Below are positions 39,734 to 48,948 of a stretch of 64,000 bases of DNA, in pieces; the first letter of the stretch is position 1; each line of letters starts with the position of its first letter. The DNA lies in contig NZ_CP015596.1 in NCBI RefSeq assembly GCF_001644575.1, positions 4,340,001 through 4,404,000 on the forward strand, read 5' to 3'. The DNA comes from Mycobacterium adipatum (GTDB lineage: Bacteria > Actinomycetota > Actinomycetes > Mycobacteriales > Mycobacteriaceae). The notes under the pieces were generated by a model. The model saw nothing but the letters and a program-made list of their open reading frames with translations. It was not told where the DNA came from and did no database searches. Made by a program: the position numbers and the translations under genes.

Positions 39734-39960
39734 CCTGACGGCTTCAGATGGCCCTTCTGGCGCTCGAGCCAGGCCGTGCCGAGGCCGTCCACGGTGGTAC
39801 GGGCGTCGGACGGATTGACGTACTCGCCCCGCATCTTGGAGACCTCGACCGTGTTGGCGAACCGTTCGGCGTCGCGCTTTGTCCGAAACCCGCGCTTATC
39901 GGTCTGCCGGTTGTCCGGGGTCCGGTACCGCTTGCCCTGCTTGGTCTCGTAAGCCGCCAC
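39697..39960 (-). pseudogene. Phage-type tyrosine integrase remnant (N-terminal arm-binding domain only)
   Basis: Eighty-seven residues: MAAYETKQGKRYRTPDNRQTD begins the arm-type DNA-binding domain, continuing RGFRTKRDAERFANTVEVSK and GEYVNPSDARTTVDGLGTAWL, then a core-binding-domain start KPSGYAVMETTWRVR before a stop. The catalytic R-H-R-Y domain (about 250 residues) is missing. The gene starts 125 bp from the right att repeat, the expected place for the integrase of an element integrated there. Loss of the catalytic domain makes it non-functional. Confidence 0.82.
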
Positions 39961-40083
39961 GACTGCCGTGCCGCCAGCGTAGAGAAATGTGGGCAGAAGC
40001 TCCGCACGAGGTTGCGAAAGCTAGCAAGAGGGCGGACCGTTTCCAGTCCACCCTCCGCTCAAATATTGCGCTGAACAGGCACT

Positions 40084-41169
<1,086 letters not shown>

Positions 41170-41208
41170 TTTGGCGTGTCGCGGCGCAGGGCTGCTTGCG
41201 GTGAAAGA

Positions 41209-41727
41209 TCATGGGCGCGCGTCGGGTGCGGGAGCCACGCGATTCAGCAGGTCACCGAGCGCCACCAGGTCCAGATACGCCGTCACGCGCACCACCCGCT
41301 CGTCGCGCATCGTCATCACCCAGGCGTAGTCGTTGACATAGGGCAGACCGTCGAGCGCGGTGGCCGTGCCTCGCCACCGGGCCACCACCACATCACCTTC
41401 GGTGATCAACTCACGAACTTCGGCCTGGATCGGGCCGGTCAGCCGGGTCACGATGGGACCGGCACCGGCACGCAGGAATTCGGCACGGCTGGTGTAGGTG
41501 GCCGGCTCCGTGGCACGCGCCACCGTCCACTGCACATCGTCGGCCAGGATCGCATAGAAGCTGTCCTCGTCGCCGACACCCCGGGCGAAGGCGTCGCGCA
41601 CCAGGTCGGCGTTGCGCTGCTGCTGGCCGTCACGGCCCGAGACGTCGGCGTTGCTACTGCATCCGAGCATCGCGGTGGCCGCGAGCACGCCGATCAGCCA
41701 CAGCGGGAAACGGGCAATCATCGTCAT
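41209..41727 (-). CDS. Lipoprotein with SnoaL-like (NTF2 fold) domain
   Basis: A 172-residue lipoprotein. MTMIARFPLWLIGVLAATAM with lipobox MLGC directs export and lipid attachment. The mature domain (NADLVRDAFARGVGDEDSFYAILADDVQWTVAR to VTAYLDLVALGDLL) is an NTF2-like cone fold of the SnoaL/nuclear-transport-factor type, often a ligand-binding or polyketide-cyclase-like pocket. No catalytic residues are assigned. ATG at 41727; a GTG three codons earlier is possible. It lies between nrdF2 and the monooxygenase on the same strand. Confidence 0.75.
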   Translation of the reverse strand: MTMIARFPLWLIGVLAATAMLGCSSNADVSGRDGQQQRNADLVRDAFARGVGDEDSFYAILADDVQWTVARATEPATYTSRAEFLRAGAGPIVTRLTGPIQAEVRELITEGDVVVARWRGTATALDGLPYVNDYAWVMTMRDERVVRVTAYLDLVALGDLLNRVAPAPDARP

Positions 41728-41776
41728 GGCCCCCACGCTAGGAGCACCCGCAACGGTCTGGGAGGCCGCGATTCCC

Positions 41777-43261
41777 CTAGGAACGCGCCATCTCCGGCTG
41801 CGGGGTGAACACGTACTCCGACGGCTTGAACGTGCGCGTGGCCAACCAGTATTGCCAGGTCATCCCGCTCCACAGGGTGCGGTTGGCGCCGTGGGCGTCC
41901 ATGTACCAGCTCTGGCACCCTCCGGTACTGAACACCGTGCCGGCCAGATCACGCTGCAACTCGGCGTTGAATTCGTCCTGAGCACGACGGCTCGGCGCGA
42001 GCGCGGCCGCTCCGGCCGCGTCCACCGCGGCGATGGCCTGCGCGGCGTAGCGGATCTGGGACTCGATCATGAACACCACCGAGTTGTGCCCCAGCGCCGT
42101 GTTCGGGCCCAGCAGGAAGAACAGGTTCGGCATCCCGGCGACGGTGATACCGCGGTGCGCGGCCATTCCCTCGGCGTTCCAGCGGTCCACCAGGTCCTCG
42201 CCGCCCACGCCCGTGATATCGACGTACGTGTAGGAGTCGGTGACGTGGAAACCCGTCGCCCACACCAGTACATCGACCGGATGCTCGACACCGTCGGCGG
42301 TGAGGACCCCGCCCGGGGTGATCCGGTCGATCCGCTCGGTGATCACCGTGGTCTTCGGATTCGCGATCGCGCGATAGTAGGTGTCGGAGTTGAGGATTCG
42401 CTTGCAACCGGCGCGGTAGTGCGGAGTCAGCTTACGTCGCAGCTCGGGGTCTTTGATGCTGCGGTTGATGTTCCATTTCCCCATCAGCTCACCGATTTTG
42501 AGCAGACGCGGCTGCCTGGTCATGGCAAAGCCGACACCTTCGTGGATCCAGTAGATGCCGGCCCGCAACAGCGCCCGGACACCGGGCACCGTGACGAACA
42601 CCGTGCGCATCCACTGCGGGAAGGCATTGTTGGGACGCGGCATCACCCAGGCCGGGGTGCGTTGGTAGAGCTGCAGTTCGGCGACGTCATCGATGATGGC
42701 GGGCACGATCTGGATGGCGCTGGCTCCGGTTCCGATCACCGCGACCCGCTTGCCCCGGATGTCGACGCTGTGATCCCACTGCGCGGAATGAAAAGCCGTA
42801 CCGCCGAAGTCGTCGACACCGGGAATCTCGGGGATCAGCGGGATATGCAGTCCGCCGGCACCGGAAACCAGGAACTGGGCGATGTACTCCTGCCCGGTGG
42901 CGTCGAAGACATGCCAGCGTGCCTCGTCCTCATACCACTGCGCGCGCTCGACATGGGCGCCGAAGCGGATGCTGCGGCGCAGGTCGTGCTTGTCGGCGAC
43001 GCCCTTGAGGTAGTCGAAGATCTCCGGCTGAAAGGACCACATGTGGGTCCAGTCCGCCTTCGGCTCGAAGGAGAACGAGTACATGTGTGACGGGATATCG
43101 CACGCGCAGCCCGGGTAGGTGTTGTCGCGCCAGGTCCCGCCGATCTCCTCGGCCTTCTCCAGGATCAGGAAGTCGACGCCTTGTTTCTTGAGCGCAATGG
43201 CCATCCCGAGCCCGGAGAAACCGGAACCGATGATCAGCGCGCGGGTGGTGATGGCAGGCAT
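41777..43261 (-). CDS. FAD-dependent Baeyer-Villiger-type monooxygenase (Rv3049c-like)
   Basis: A 494-residue flavoprotein monooxygenase. The FAD Rossmann motif is LIIGSGFSGLGMAIALKKQG, the Baeyer-Villiger fingerprint FGGTAFHSAQWD is near residue 155, the NADPH Rossmann motif is VAVIGTGASAIQIVP, and WATGF appears near residue 355. It inserts one oxygen atom next to a ketone or oxidises a heteroatom; the substrate is unknown. The homologues EthA and Rv3049c belong to the same group. The ATG at 43261 is chosen because it starts immediately before the first beta strand. A TetR gene precedes it on the same strand. Confidence 0.9.
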   Translation of the reverse strand: MPAITTRALIIGSGFSGLGMAIALKKQGVDFLILEKAEEIGGTWRDNTYPGCACDIPSHMYSFSFEPKADWTHMWSFQPEIFDYLKGVADKHDLRRSIRFGAHVERAQWYEDEARWHVFDATGQEYIAQFLVSGAGGLHIPLIPEIPGVDDFGGTAFHSAQWDHSVDIRGKRVAVIGTGASAIQIVPAIIDDVAELQLYQRTPAWVMPRPNNAFPQWMRTVFVTVPGVRALLRAGIYWIHEGVGFAMTRQPRLLKIGELMGKWNINRSIKDPELRRKLTPHYRAGCKRILNSDTYYRAIANPKTTVITERIDRITPGGVLTADGVEHPVDVLVWATGFHVTDSYTYVDITGVGGEDLVDRWNAEGMAAHRGITVAGMPNLFFLLGPNTALGHNSVVFMIESQIRYAAQAIAAVDAAGAAALAPSRRAQDEFNAELQRDLAGTVFSTGGCQSWYMDAHGANRTLWSGMTWQYWLATRTFKPSEYVFTPQPEMARS

Positions 43262-43366
43262 GACGTCGAAGCCTTTCCTGGGAACGGCGGTACCGGATAC
43301 TTCACAGTGTTCCGGCACGGGAGAGCACGTGTCAACGCCGCCGCGCGGGCAGGAACGGCGCTCCGG

Positions 43367-44110
43367 TCAGGGTTGGGGTGCGGGCTCCTGGCGGCGCACC
43401 GCGTTGTGCACGGGCTGGTCCGGGTCGATCTGGACACCCATCAGCTCGGCGGTGCCGTTGACCGCCCCCATCATGATGGTCGTCATATGAGCGACGAATT
43501 CCTCGGCGGGCATCCGGCGCGCGCTGTCGTCGTCGCCGCCGAGCCACCAGTCGGTGGCCGAGGCCGCGGTGCCGAACAGGGCGAAGGCGGCCAGCTCGAA
43601 GACGGCAGGATTGAGATCCATCTCACTGAGTTCACCGCTGACCATCTCGGCGATCGCCAGCGTGATGTCACGCCCCCGGTTGACCGTCGTCATGGCGGCC
43701 GCGGACTGATCGGCGAACCGGCCCTGCAGCAGGAACCGCACCACGTTGGGATGTTGGTCCACCAGGTCGACATAGTGCTCGACGGCGCGACCGATCACCT
43801 GGCGCGCCGAGTCGGACTCGATATCGATCGACGGAATCACCGCCGCCCACAACATGTCTCGCATGCGCTCGCCGATCTGGGCGAACATGTCGGACTTATC
43901 GGTGAAGTGGCGGTAGATCTTCGGTTTGGCGGTGCCCGCCTCCTCGGCGATCTCACGCACGCTCACATTGGGGCCGAGGCGGTCGATAGCACGGAAGGCA
44001 GCCTCGACGATCTCGGCGCGCACCTTCTTGCGGTGCTCGCGCCAACGTTCGCTGCGCGCATCGACCTTCACGCCGGGTTGTCCCGGCAGCGGAAGCGAGG
44101 GTCTGCGCAC
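43367..44110 (-). CDS. TetR-family transcriptional regulator (Rv3050c-like)
   Basis: A 247-residue regulator. The helix-turn-helix is RAEIVEAAFRAIDRLGPNVSVREIAEEAGTAKPKIYRHFTDKSDMF (residues about 28-73). The C-terminal ligand domain includes GRAVEHYVDLVDQHPNVVRFLLQ and a Trp pair TDWWLGGDDDSARR. GTG start at 44110 matches the Rv3050c start (RRPSLPLPGQPG). It lies 105 bp upstream of the monooxygenase gene on the same strand and is divergent from the geranylgeranyl-reductase-like gene, so either may be its target. Confidence 0.88.
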   Translation of the reverse strand: MRRPSLPLPGQPGVKVDARSERWREHRKKVRAEIVEAAFRAIDRLGPNVSVREIAEEAGTAKPKIYRHFTDKSDMFAQIGERMRDMLWAAVIPSIDIESDSARQVIGRAVEHYVDLVDQHPNVVRFLLQGRFADQSAAAMTTVNRGRDITLAIAEMVSGELSEMDLNPAVFELAAFALFGTAASATDWWLGGDDDSARRMPAEEFVAHMTTIMMGAVNGTAELMGVQIDPDQPVHNAVRRQEPAPQP

Positions 44111-44278
44111 CTGCTCACTGTACCGGGCGGCGCTGACCTGGTCAGAACACCGGCCGGTGCGGTGGTTTGACCCGTGCGATCGCTGGGTAACCCTGCGCCT
44201 GAGATTCCGCCGACCGGCGACCGGCACGTTGCTTCGGTAGCATCCAAAGGTCACAGCCCACCTCATCGAGACGAGACA

Positions 44279-45463
44279 ATGACTGCCCGATACGACGTAG
44301 TGATTGCGGGCGGGGGCCCCTCCGGTTCGGCCGCCGCATGGCAGGCCGCGCAGACCGGCGCACGAGTGATCGTCCTGGACAAGGCCGAGTTCCCCCGATC
44401 AAAGCCGTGCGGCGACGGCTTGACCGCCCGCGCCGTGAGCTACCTGCAGAAGATGGGCCTGGCCGACGAGGTGGCCACCTATCACCGCGTGAACAAGGTG
44501 ACCGTGTACAGCCCGAGCGCCTGGGAGCTGTCGTTCCCGCGCCGCCCCGGAATGCCCGATCACGGCCACACCGTGGCCCGCGAGCACCTCGACACGGTGC
44601 TGCTCAAGCACGCCGAATCCGCCGGCGCACAGGTGCGCCAGGGTGCCGAGGTCGCCGGCCCCGAGTTCGACGCCAGCGGGCGGGTGGTCGGTGTGGTGCT
44701 CAAGAGCGGCGAGAAGATCTTCGGGGACGCCGTCATCGCCGCCGACGGCGCCTACTCCCCCATCAAGCGCGCGCTGAAGGTCGACTCGGAATACAACGGG
44801 TACTCCGCCATCGCGATCCGCTCGGAGATGCACCTCAACCGGCCCGACAACGACAGCCTCGACATCTATCTGAAGCTGCTCTTCCAGGGCGATCAGCTGC
44901 CCGGATACGGCTGGGTGTTCCCGATGGGCAACAACGTGTTCAACATCGGGTTGGGCTATGTGAACAGCTACAAGAACTGGCAGGCGATCAATGCCACCCA
45001 GTTCCTCGGCGACTTTTTGCGCACCCTGCCCGCCGAGTGGGAAGCACCCCCGATCGAAGAGCTCAAGAAGAACAAGAGCGTGCGGGCCTGGCGATTGCCG
45101 ATGGGCTTCACCGCGTGGCCGCCGTGGCGCCCGGGCGTGCTGTTCACCGGTGATTCGCTGGGTGCAGGGAAGCCGGCCTCCGGGGCGGGGATCTCCAAGG
45201 CCCTCGAGTCGGGGCTGGCGGCCGGCGAATGCGCGGTGGCAGCGCTGCAGAACGGCGGACCCGACGATTTCACCAACTACGCGCAGCGCATGGAAGCGGC
45301 CTGGGGCAAGGAATACCGCCGCGGTCGCTACATGCACAAGCTGATCGGCTACCCGAAGGTCGCCGACGCCGGGATCAAGCTGATCGACAACGCCGCGTTC
45401 CGCGACCGCATGCTCAAGGCGCTGTACAAGAAGGCACAGGGGCCGCAGCACAAGGTCAAGTGA
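44279..45463 (+). CDS. Geranylgeranyl reductase-family flavoprotein
   Basis: A 394-residue FAD protein. The dinucleotide motif is DVVIAGGGPSGSAAAWQAAQ, followed by the PxxKxCGxG signature FPRSKPCGDGLTARAV near residue 40. The second FAD motif GVLFTGDSLGAGKPASGAGISKALESG is near residue 290. This is the GG-reductase/CrtP class that saturates prenyl double bonds, for example in menaquinone or polyprenyl side chains; a hydroxylase role is also possible. ATG at 44279 directly before the first strand. It is divergent from the TetR gene with a 168-bp gap. Confidence 0.88.
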   Translation: MTARYDVVIAGGGPSGSAAAWQAAQTGARVIVLDKAEFPRSKPCGDGLTARAVSYLQKMGLADEVATYHRVNKVTVYSPSAWELSFPRRPGMPDHGHTVAREHLDTVLLKHAESAGAQVRQGAEVAGPEFDASGRVVGVVLKSGEKIFGDAVIAADGAYSPIKRALKVDSEYNGYSAIAIRSEMHLNRPDNDSLDIYLKLLFQGDQLPGYGWVFPMGNNVFNIGLGYVNSYKNWQAINATQFLGDFLRTLPAEWEAPPIEELKKNKSVRAWRLPMGFTAWPPWRPGVLFTGDSLGAGKPASGAGISKALESGLAAGECAVAALQNGGPDDFTNYAQRMEAAWGKEYRRGRYMHKLIGYPKVADAGIKLIDNAAFRDRMLKALYKKAQGPQHKVK

Positions 45464-45499
45464 GCACACGTGTCGGGGGCCCTGGGTAACCTCCGGCCC

Positions 45500-45916
45500 A
45501 TGGAGCAACGCGTCAGTCTGATCACCCTCGGTGTCGACGACCTTCAGCGGGCCCGCACGTTCTATGAGCAGGGCCTGGGCTGGGAACCCAAGGCAGCCCT
45601 GGAGCGAGTCGTCTTCTATCAGCTCCCGGGCATCGCCCTCGGGTTGTTCGGCCGCGAGGATCTCGCCGAGGATGCCCGCCACCCGGTCGACGGCCGGTTC
45701 AGCGGGATCACCATCGCCATCAACCAGCGCACCGAAGCCGATGTGGATGCGGTGCTGGCGCAGGCCGAAGCGGCGGGCGCCACCATCCTCAAACCCGCCG
45801 AGCGGGTGTTCTGGGGCGGCTACTCGGGGTACTTCGCGGACCCCGACGGCCACGTCTGGGAGGTTGCGCTCAACCCGGAGTGGACCATCAATCCCGATGG
45901 CACACTGACGATCTGA
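45500..45916 (+). CDS. VOC-superfamily (glyoxalase-like) protein
   Basis: A 138-residue single-domain protein with the paired beta-alpha-beta-beta-beta modules: RVSLITLGVDDLQRARTFYEQGLGWEP and, after FSGITIAINQRTEADVDAVLAQAEAAGATI, the C-terminal signature GYSGYFADPDGHVWEVALNPEW with the Glu metal ligand. The usual N-terminal His ligand position is occupied by a hydrophobic residue (LITLGV), so metal binding is not certain. Function is unknown. It follows the reductase by 36 bp and may be co-transcribed. Confidence 0.82.
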   Translation: MEQRVSLITLGVDDLQRARTFYEQGLGWEPKAALERVVFYQLPGIALGLFGREDLAEDARHPVDGRFSGITIAINQRTEADVDAVLAQAEAAGATILKPAERVFWGGYSGYFADPDGHVWEVALNPEWTINPDGTLTI

Positions 45917-45922
45917 CGCACC

Positions 45923-46630
45923 TCAGCGCCGGCCGCGCTTGGGCTTGCCGGGAATGCTGGCCACCTTGCCCGCCGCGGCGCGGGCGGCCTGCTTGGCCAT
46001 CGTCTTCTCCCGTGCGCTGCGCTTGGGGGCCGGTGCGGCCTGCCCCCGCGACGAACTGGACTTGCGGCCGCGCACGATGCCGATGAATTCCTCGACGAGT
46101 TCGGACTGCGGCCCGTCCGGGAACGCCAGTGCCACCGCGCAGGTCGGGGCGTCGCCGATGCGGCGATAGGTGAGGTCCTTGCGGTGGTGCAGGCGCGCCA
46201 GTGATTGCGGAACGATCAACACACCCATCCCCGCTGCGACGAGTTCTGTTGCCCCCTGGGTGGTTTCGGGCCGGTGCTGAACAGTCGCCCCGGCCGTCCA
46301 GGTGACGACGTCATCGATGGGACGCAACACCGGCTCACCTTCGAGGTCGGCGGCGGTGAGTTCCTCGGCCGCGGTCAGCACGTGGTCGACCGGCACCACC
46401 GCGACCGTCACCTCGTCGTAGAGCGCAATGGTCGCCAGCCCCGTCGTGTCGATCGGTAAACGCAGCACGGCCAGGTCGACGGCGCCGGTCCGCACCGCCT
46501 CGGCCGCGTCGGCCGCATCGACGGGCTGAAGCGTCAGCGGGGTTGCAGGGTGGCGTTCCGCCCAGATCCGCGCCCACTTGGCGGGCGTCCCACCTGGGAC
46601 GTAGCCGAGGGTGAGCGAGGACTGGGGCAC
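45923..46630 (-). CDS. Stand-alone LysR substrate-binding domain protein lacking the HTH
   Basis: A 235-residue protein. Residues 1-175 align with the LysR effector domain: LTLGYVPGGTPAKWARIWAERHP, AVRTGAVDLAVLRLPIDTTGL, ELVAAGMGVLIVPQSLARLHHR. No winged helix precedes it; the GTG at 46630 is close to the divergent neighbour and there is no room for one. The last 50 residues are very basic and Ala/Lys/Arg-rich (SSSSRGQAAPAPKRSAREKTM...GKPKRGRR) and could bind nucleic acid. It is divergent from a DUF5997 gene by 29 bp, a pairing I recall in other actinobacteria. Confidence 0.8.
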   Translation of the reverse strand: MPQSSLTLGYVPGGTPAKWARIWAERHPATPLTLQPVDAADAAEAVRTGAVDLAVLRLPIDTTGLATIALYDEVTVAVVPVDHVLTAAEELTAADLEGEPVLRPIDDVVTWTAGATVQHRPETTQGATELVAAGMGVLIVPQSLARLHHRKDLTYRRIGDAPTCAVALAFPDGPQSELVEEFIGIVRGRKSSSSRGQAAPAPKRSAREKTMAKQAARAAAGKVASIPGKPKRGRR

Positions 46631-46659
46631 CGCATCAGGCTACCGATAGGCTCACCCGT

Positions 46660-47040
46660 ATGAGCAGGCCGAACGCGCAGTCCATGAAACCCGCCACCGC
46701 GGCGAAGAAGCTGGACGTCTACCTTCCCGCGACGCCTGCGGAGTTCCAGCAGAACGCGATCACCCGCGCCGAACTCGCCGCCTTGCAGGAGGACCCGCCG
46801 CAGTGGCTCAAGGACCTCCGCAAGAACGGACCGCACCCGAAGAACCTGGTCGCGGCTAAGCTGGGCGTATCCATCGCCGGCCTGGCCCGCGGCGGCGTCA
46901 CCGAGGCACTGACCACCGAGCAGATCACCGCGCTGCTCGACGAGATGCCGGACTGGCTGGTCGCCGAACGCGAGAGTTTCCAAAGCGTGCTGACCGAGGA
47001 GCGCCGGCTCAAGGCGCTGCGGGCCGAGAAGACTCCCTAG
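46660..47040 (+). CDS. DUF5997 family protein
   Basis: A 126-residue protein: MKPATAAKKLDVYLPATPAEFQQ, then ITRAELAALQEDPPQWLKDLRKNGPHPKNLVAAKLGVSIAGLARGG and a helical C-terminus. This matches DUF5997, a short actinobacterial family. The region VAAKLGVSIAGLARGGV resembles a helix-turn-helix-like module, so DNA binding is conceivable. It is divergent from the HTH-less LysR-domain protein, which might be its effector partner; that is inference. Confidence 0.72.
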   Translation: MSRPNAQSMKPATAAKKLDVYLPATPAEFQQNAITRAELAALQEDPPQWLKDLRKNGPHPKNLVAAKLGVSIAGLARGGVTEALTTEQITALLDEMPDWLVAERESFQSVLTEERRLKALRAEKTP

Positions 47041-47054
47041 GCGTGGTCGTGCGG

Positions 47055-47291
47055 CTATGACAGTTGAGCGGGTTTGCGCCCGCGCAACAGATACGCCGCC
47101 GGCAGCACTCCCGCCGATGTGACCATTCCCAACGCGCCGCTCCAGAGCCATCGCGGACCGTTGACCTCAGCGGCATCGCGGCCGGCGAGGTCGCGCAACG
47201 CCCAGGCGCGCAATCCGGCATCGAGTGCGGTGACGGCGATGATCGTCGCCTTGCCCGCCGGAGGTAGATCTCTCCACGCCTTGCCCGCCAC
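47055..47291 (-). CDS. Small membrane protein
   Basis: A 78-residue protein: a short cytoplasmic start (VAGKAWRDLPP), a hydrophobic segment AGKATIIAVTALDAGLRAWAL, the polar link RDLAGRDAAEVNGPRWLW and a second hydrophobic segment GALGMVTSAGVLPAAYLLRG, ending in a basic tail. It resembles phospholipase-D-nuclease-N-terminal-like (PLDc_N) membrane proteins. I prefer the GTG at 47291, preceded by GAGGAAGG, over the longer frame to 47396. Confidence 0.55.
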   Translation of the reverse strand: MAGKAWRDLPPAGKATIIAVTALDAGLRAWALRDLAGRDAAEVNGPRWLWSGALGMVTSAGVLPAAYLLRGRKPAQLS

Positions 47292-47349
47292 GGCTGCCCC
47301 GCCTTCCTCTGGGAGTTGTCCGATCGTGAGGTCCAATCTAGCGACGGCC

Positions 47350-47514
47350 TCACCGATCGAACAGATTGCCGAGGCGGTCGAAGATCCGGTCGACACGCTG
47401 CTCCAGTCGAGAGCCTTTGCCCCACTTCTCCCACGCGTAGATCAGCACGAACATCGCCACCACGATCCCGAAGACCAACGCGGTCACGAGAATCGCCTCA
47501 ACGGTGGTCGACAC
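47350..47514 (-). CDS. Single-pass small membrane protein
   Basis: A 54-residue protein with one transmembrane helix (VEAILVTALVFGIVVAMFVLIYAW) and a charged cytoplasmic tail EKWGKGSRLEQRVDRIFDRLGNLFDR, likely amphipathic helical. GTG start at 47514. No family is recognised. It lies directly upstream of the other small membrane protein gene on the same strand (about 58 bp). Confidence 0.55.
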   Translation of the reverse strand: MSTTVEAILVTALVFGIVVAMFVLIYAWEKWGKGSRLEQRVDRIFDRLGNLFDR

Positions 47515-47591
47515 CCGGACATTCTCGCGCACCGGCGCCACCCAGGAGCACGGGCCCGGCCCGCGCGTCGGAAACGGTGTGCCGACAGACG

Positions 47592-47966
47592 CTATTGACC
47601 GTAGGTGTACCGGAGGTTCGCGTGGATCAGCGTGTTGATCCGCTTGCGCATATGCCCGGTCAGGCTCTGGTCGGGCACCGGCTCGTCGACCGTCAGCGTC
47701 CACCGCAGATCGGTGCCACCGCCGGCGCGGCCCGGCGGCAGCTCGAAGGTGATCCGTGCGTCGTCCCGCCGCGGCCACAGCGAGGACCACACCACATGCT
47801 CCGGTTCGCGGGACTCCACGATCTCGGGCGCCACCTCGTCATCGAGCAGGTCCAGCCACGGCCGAGCCTCGCTGCGGTTCGGCACGGTGAGGTCCTCGAA
47901 CACCACGTGCGGCGGTGCGGGGAGGTTCCGGCGCCGGGATCCGATCTCGGGCATGACCCCGAGCAT
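47592..47966 (-). CDS. SRPBCC-like conserved protein
   Basis: A 124-residue protein. PAPPHVVFEDLTVPNRSEARPWLDL, the central WSSLWPRRDDARITFELPPG and a C-terminal helix LTGHMRKRINTLIHANLRYTYGQ fit a small START/SRPBCC-type fold. The ligand is unknown. An internal ATG at codon 5 (47954) is an alternative start. It is monocistronic by appearance, between small membrane protein genes. Confidence 0.6.
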   Translation of the reverse strand: MLGVMPEIGSRRRNLPAPPHVVFEDLTVPNRSEARPWLDLLDDEVAPEIVESREPEHVVWSSLWPRRDDARITFELPPGRAGGGTDLRWTLTVDEPVPDQSLTGHMRKRINTLIHANLRYTYGQ

Positions 47967-48039
47967 GACACGGTGCCGAGGTGGGTGCGACCGGGTTATC
48001 CGAGGCCTTCTCGGGCGGCATCGCCGCCGTGAATCGGGC

Positions 48040-48171
48040 TCACCATTCGTCGATATCGTCGTCCTCGCGCGGTGGACGCGGCTTGCGCATCACCATCACC
48101 GCCCAGACCACACCACCGATCAACGCCGCGACGATCGCATAGAACACCAACTGCCCCGCCACATAGGCCAT
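48040..48171 (-). CDS. Very small single-pass membrane protein
   Basis: A 43-residue protein: MAYVAGQLVFYAIVAALIGG is most of the membrane helix, followed by VVWAVMVMRKPRPPREDDDIDEW. The hydrophobic stretch of about 23 residues, then the positive MRKPRPPR and an acidic tail, fits N-out/C-in topology. It falls below common gene-calling limits. No family is recognised; coding is supported by the sharp membrane-protein pattern only. Confidence 0.5.
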   Translation of the reverse strand: MAYVAGQLVFYAIVAALIGGVVWAVMVMRKPRPPREDDDIDEW

Positions 48172-48247
48172 CGCTCATCCCCCATTGCTGCCCGAGAACC
48201 CCGACCATGATTGTTCACGGCGGCGAGTGCGTTGTCACCACCGAGGC

Positions 48248-48862
48248 TCAGAGCGCGTCGATCCAGGCATGCCCGGGGTGGAGGCGCGACAACCATCCGC
48301 GCAGCCGAAATCGGCGCTCTTGGCTCAGTTTCGGTACGACGCGCCGCAAGTCCGCTTCGTCCTTCGCTCGGCAGTGTTTGGCCTTGAACAGCAGGGCCAC
48401 CTCCGGGATGACGTACGGGATGCCGTCATCGGTGCGCAGGATCAGCTCGGTATAGGGCATGCTGATCGCGCGATCGCGACGGCAGAGCCAGTGGTCATCG
48501 CGGTGGGGTTCGCGGAAGACGTCGAGCCGGTAGGTCCCGGTTGCCGGCTCGCGCAGCCAGGTCTGAAAGTGTTCCTGCAGCCGTTGCGGGTACGGCCAGA
48601 TCCTGCCGTCGCCCACCACATCCCACGCGTAACCGGGCAGTGCCGCGGCGATCTCATCGAATCCTGCAGCCGGCACGGCGATCTCGGTGTCGTCATGATC
48701 GCGGGTGACCTCGCCGACAAAAAGGTCCAGGGCCCACCCGGCGGCCACACACCACGGGGCACGCACCTGTGCGAGCCGCTCGGCAACCTCGACCGGGTGC
48801 CAGGCATCCCAGCGGTCGTCGATCTCGTCACCGGACAGCACGACTCCCCTGTCCTCAGTCAT
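48248..48862 (-). CDS. Nucleotidyltransferase-fold protein, ANT(2'')/LinB-like
   Basis: A 204-residue protein of the minimal nucleotidyltransferase type. The core motif is WCVAAGWALDLFVGEVTRDHDDTEIAV near residues 37-63: a Gly-Trp pair, then His-Asp-Asp-x-Glu carrying the likely metal-binding acids. The same arrangement occurs in aminoglycoside 2''-adenylyltransferases and lincosamide nucleotidyltransferases. The second half (GTYRLDVFREPHRDDHWLCRRDRAI and EVALLFKAKHCRAKDEADL) fits that family. A natural antibiotic-modifying role is possible but unproven, as many chromosomal members have unknown substrates. Confidence 0.75.
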   Translation of the reverse strand: MTEDRGVVLSGDEIDDRWDAWHPVEVAERLAQVRAPWCVAAGWALDLFVGEVTRDHDDTEIAVPAAGFDEIAAALPGYAWDVVGDGRIWPYPQRLQEHFQTWLREPATGTYRLDVFREPHRDDHWLCRRDRAISMPYTELILRTDDGIPYVIPEVALLFKAKHCRAKDEADLRRVVPKLSQERRFRLRGWLSRLHPGHAWIDAL

Positions 48863-48880
48863 GTCGTTGCCCGCCGAAAC

Positions 48881-48937
48881 CGAAAGTGCGGCCCCATCCG
48901 CGTCTGGTGACGTGTCGCGGATGGAACCGCACTTTCG
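48881..48937. terminator. Long inverted repeat between nrdE and the nucleotidyltransferase gene
   Basis: Arms of 22 bp (48881-48902 and 48916-48937) match at 20 positions around a 13-base loop. The stem includes CGAAAGTGCGG / CCGCACTTTCG. It starts 11 bp after the nrdE stop on the minus strand, so it probably ends nrdHIE transcription. There is no U-tract. Confidence 0.6.
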
Positions 48938-48948
48938 ATGTCAAAGCC

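Noticed and set aside
48248-48862. Acquired antibiotic-resistance gene
   Set aside because: The nucleotidyltransferase fold is clear, but it sits in conserved chromosomal context without mobile elements. The substrate is unknown, so a resistance role is not asserted.
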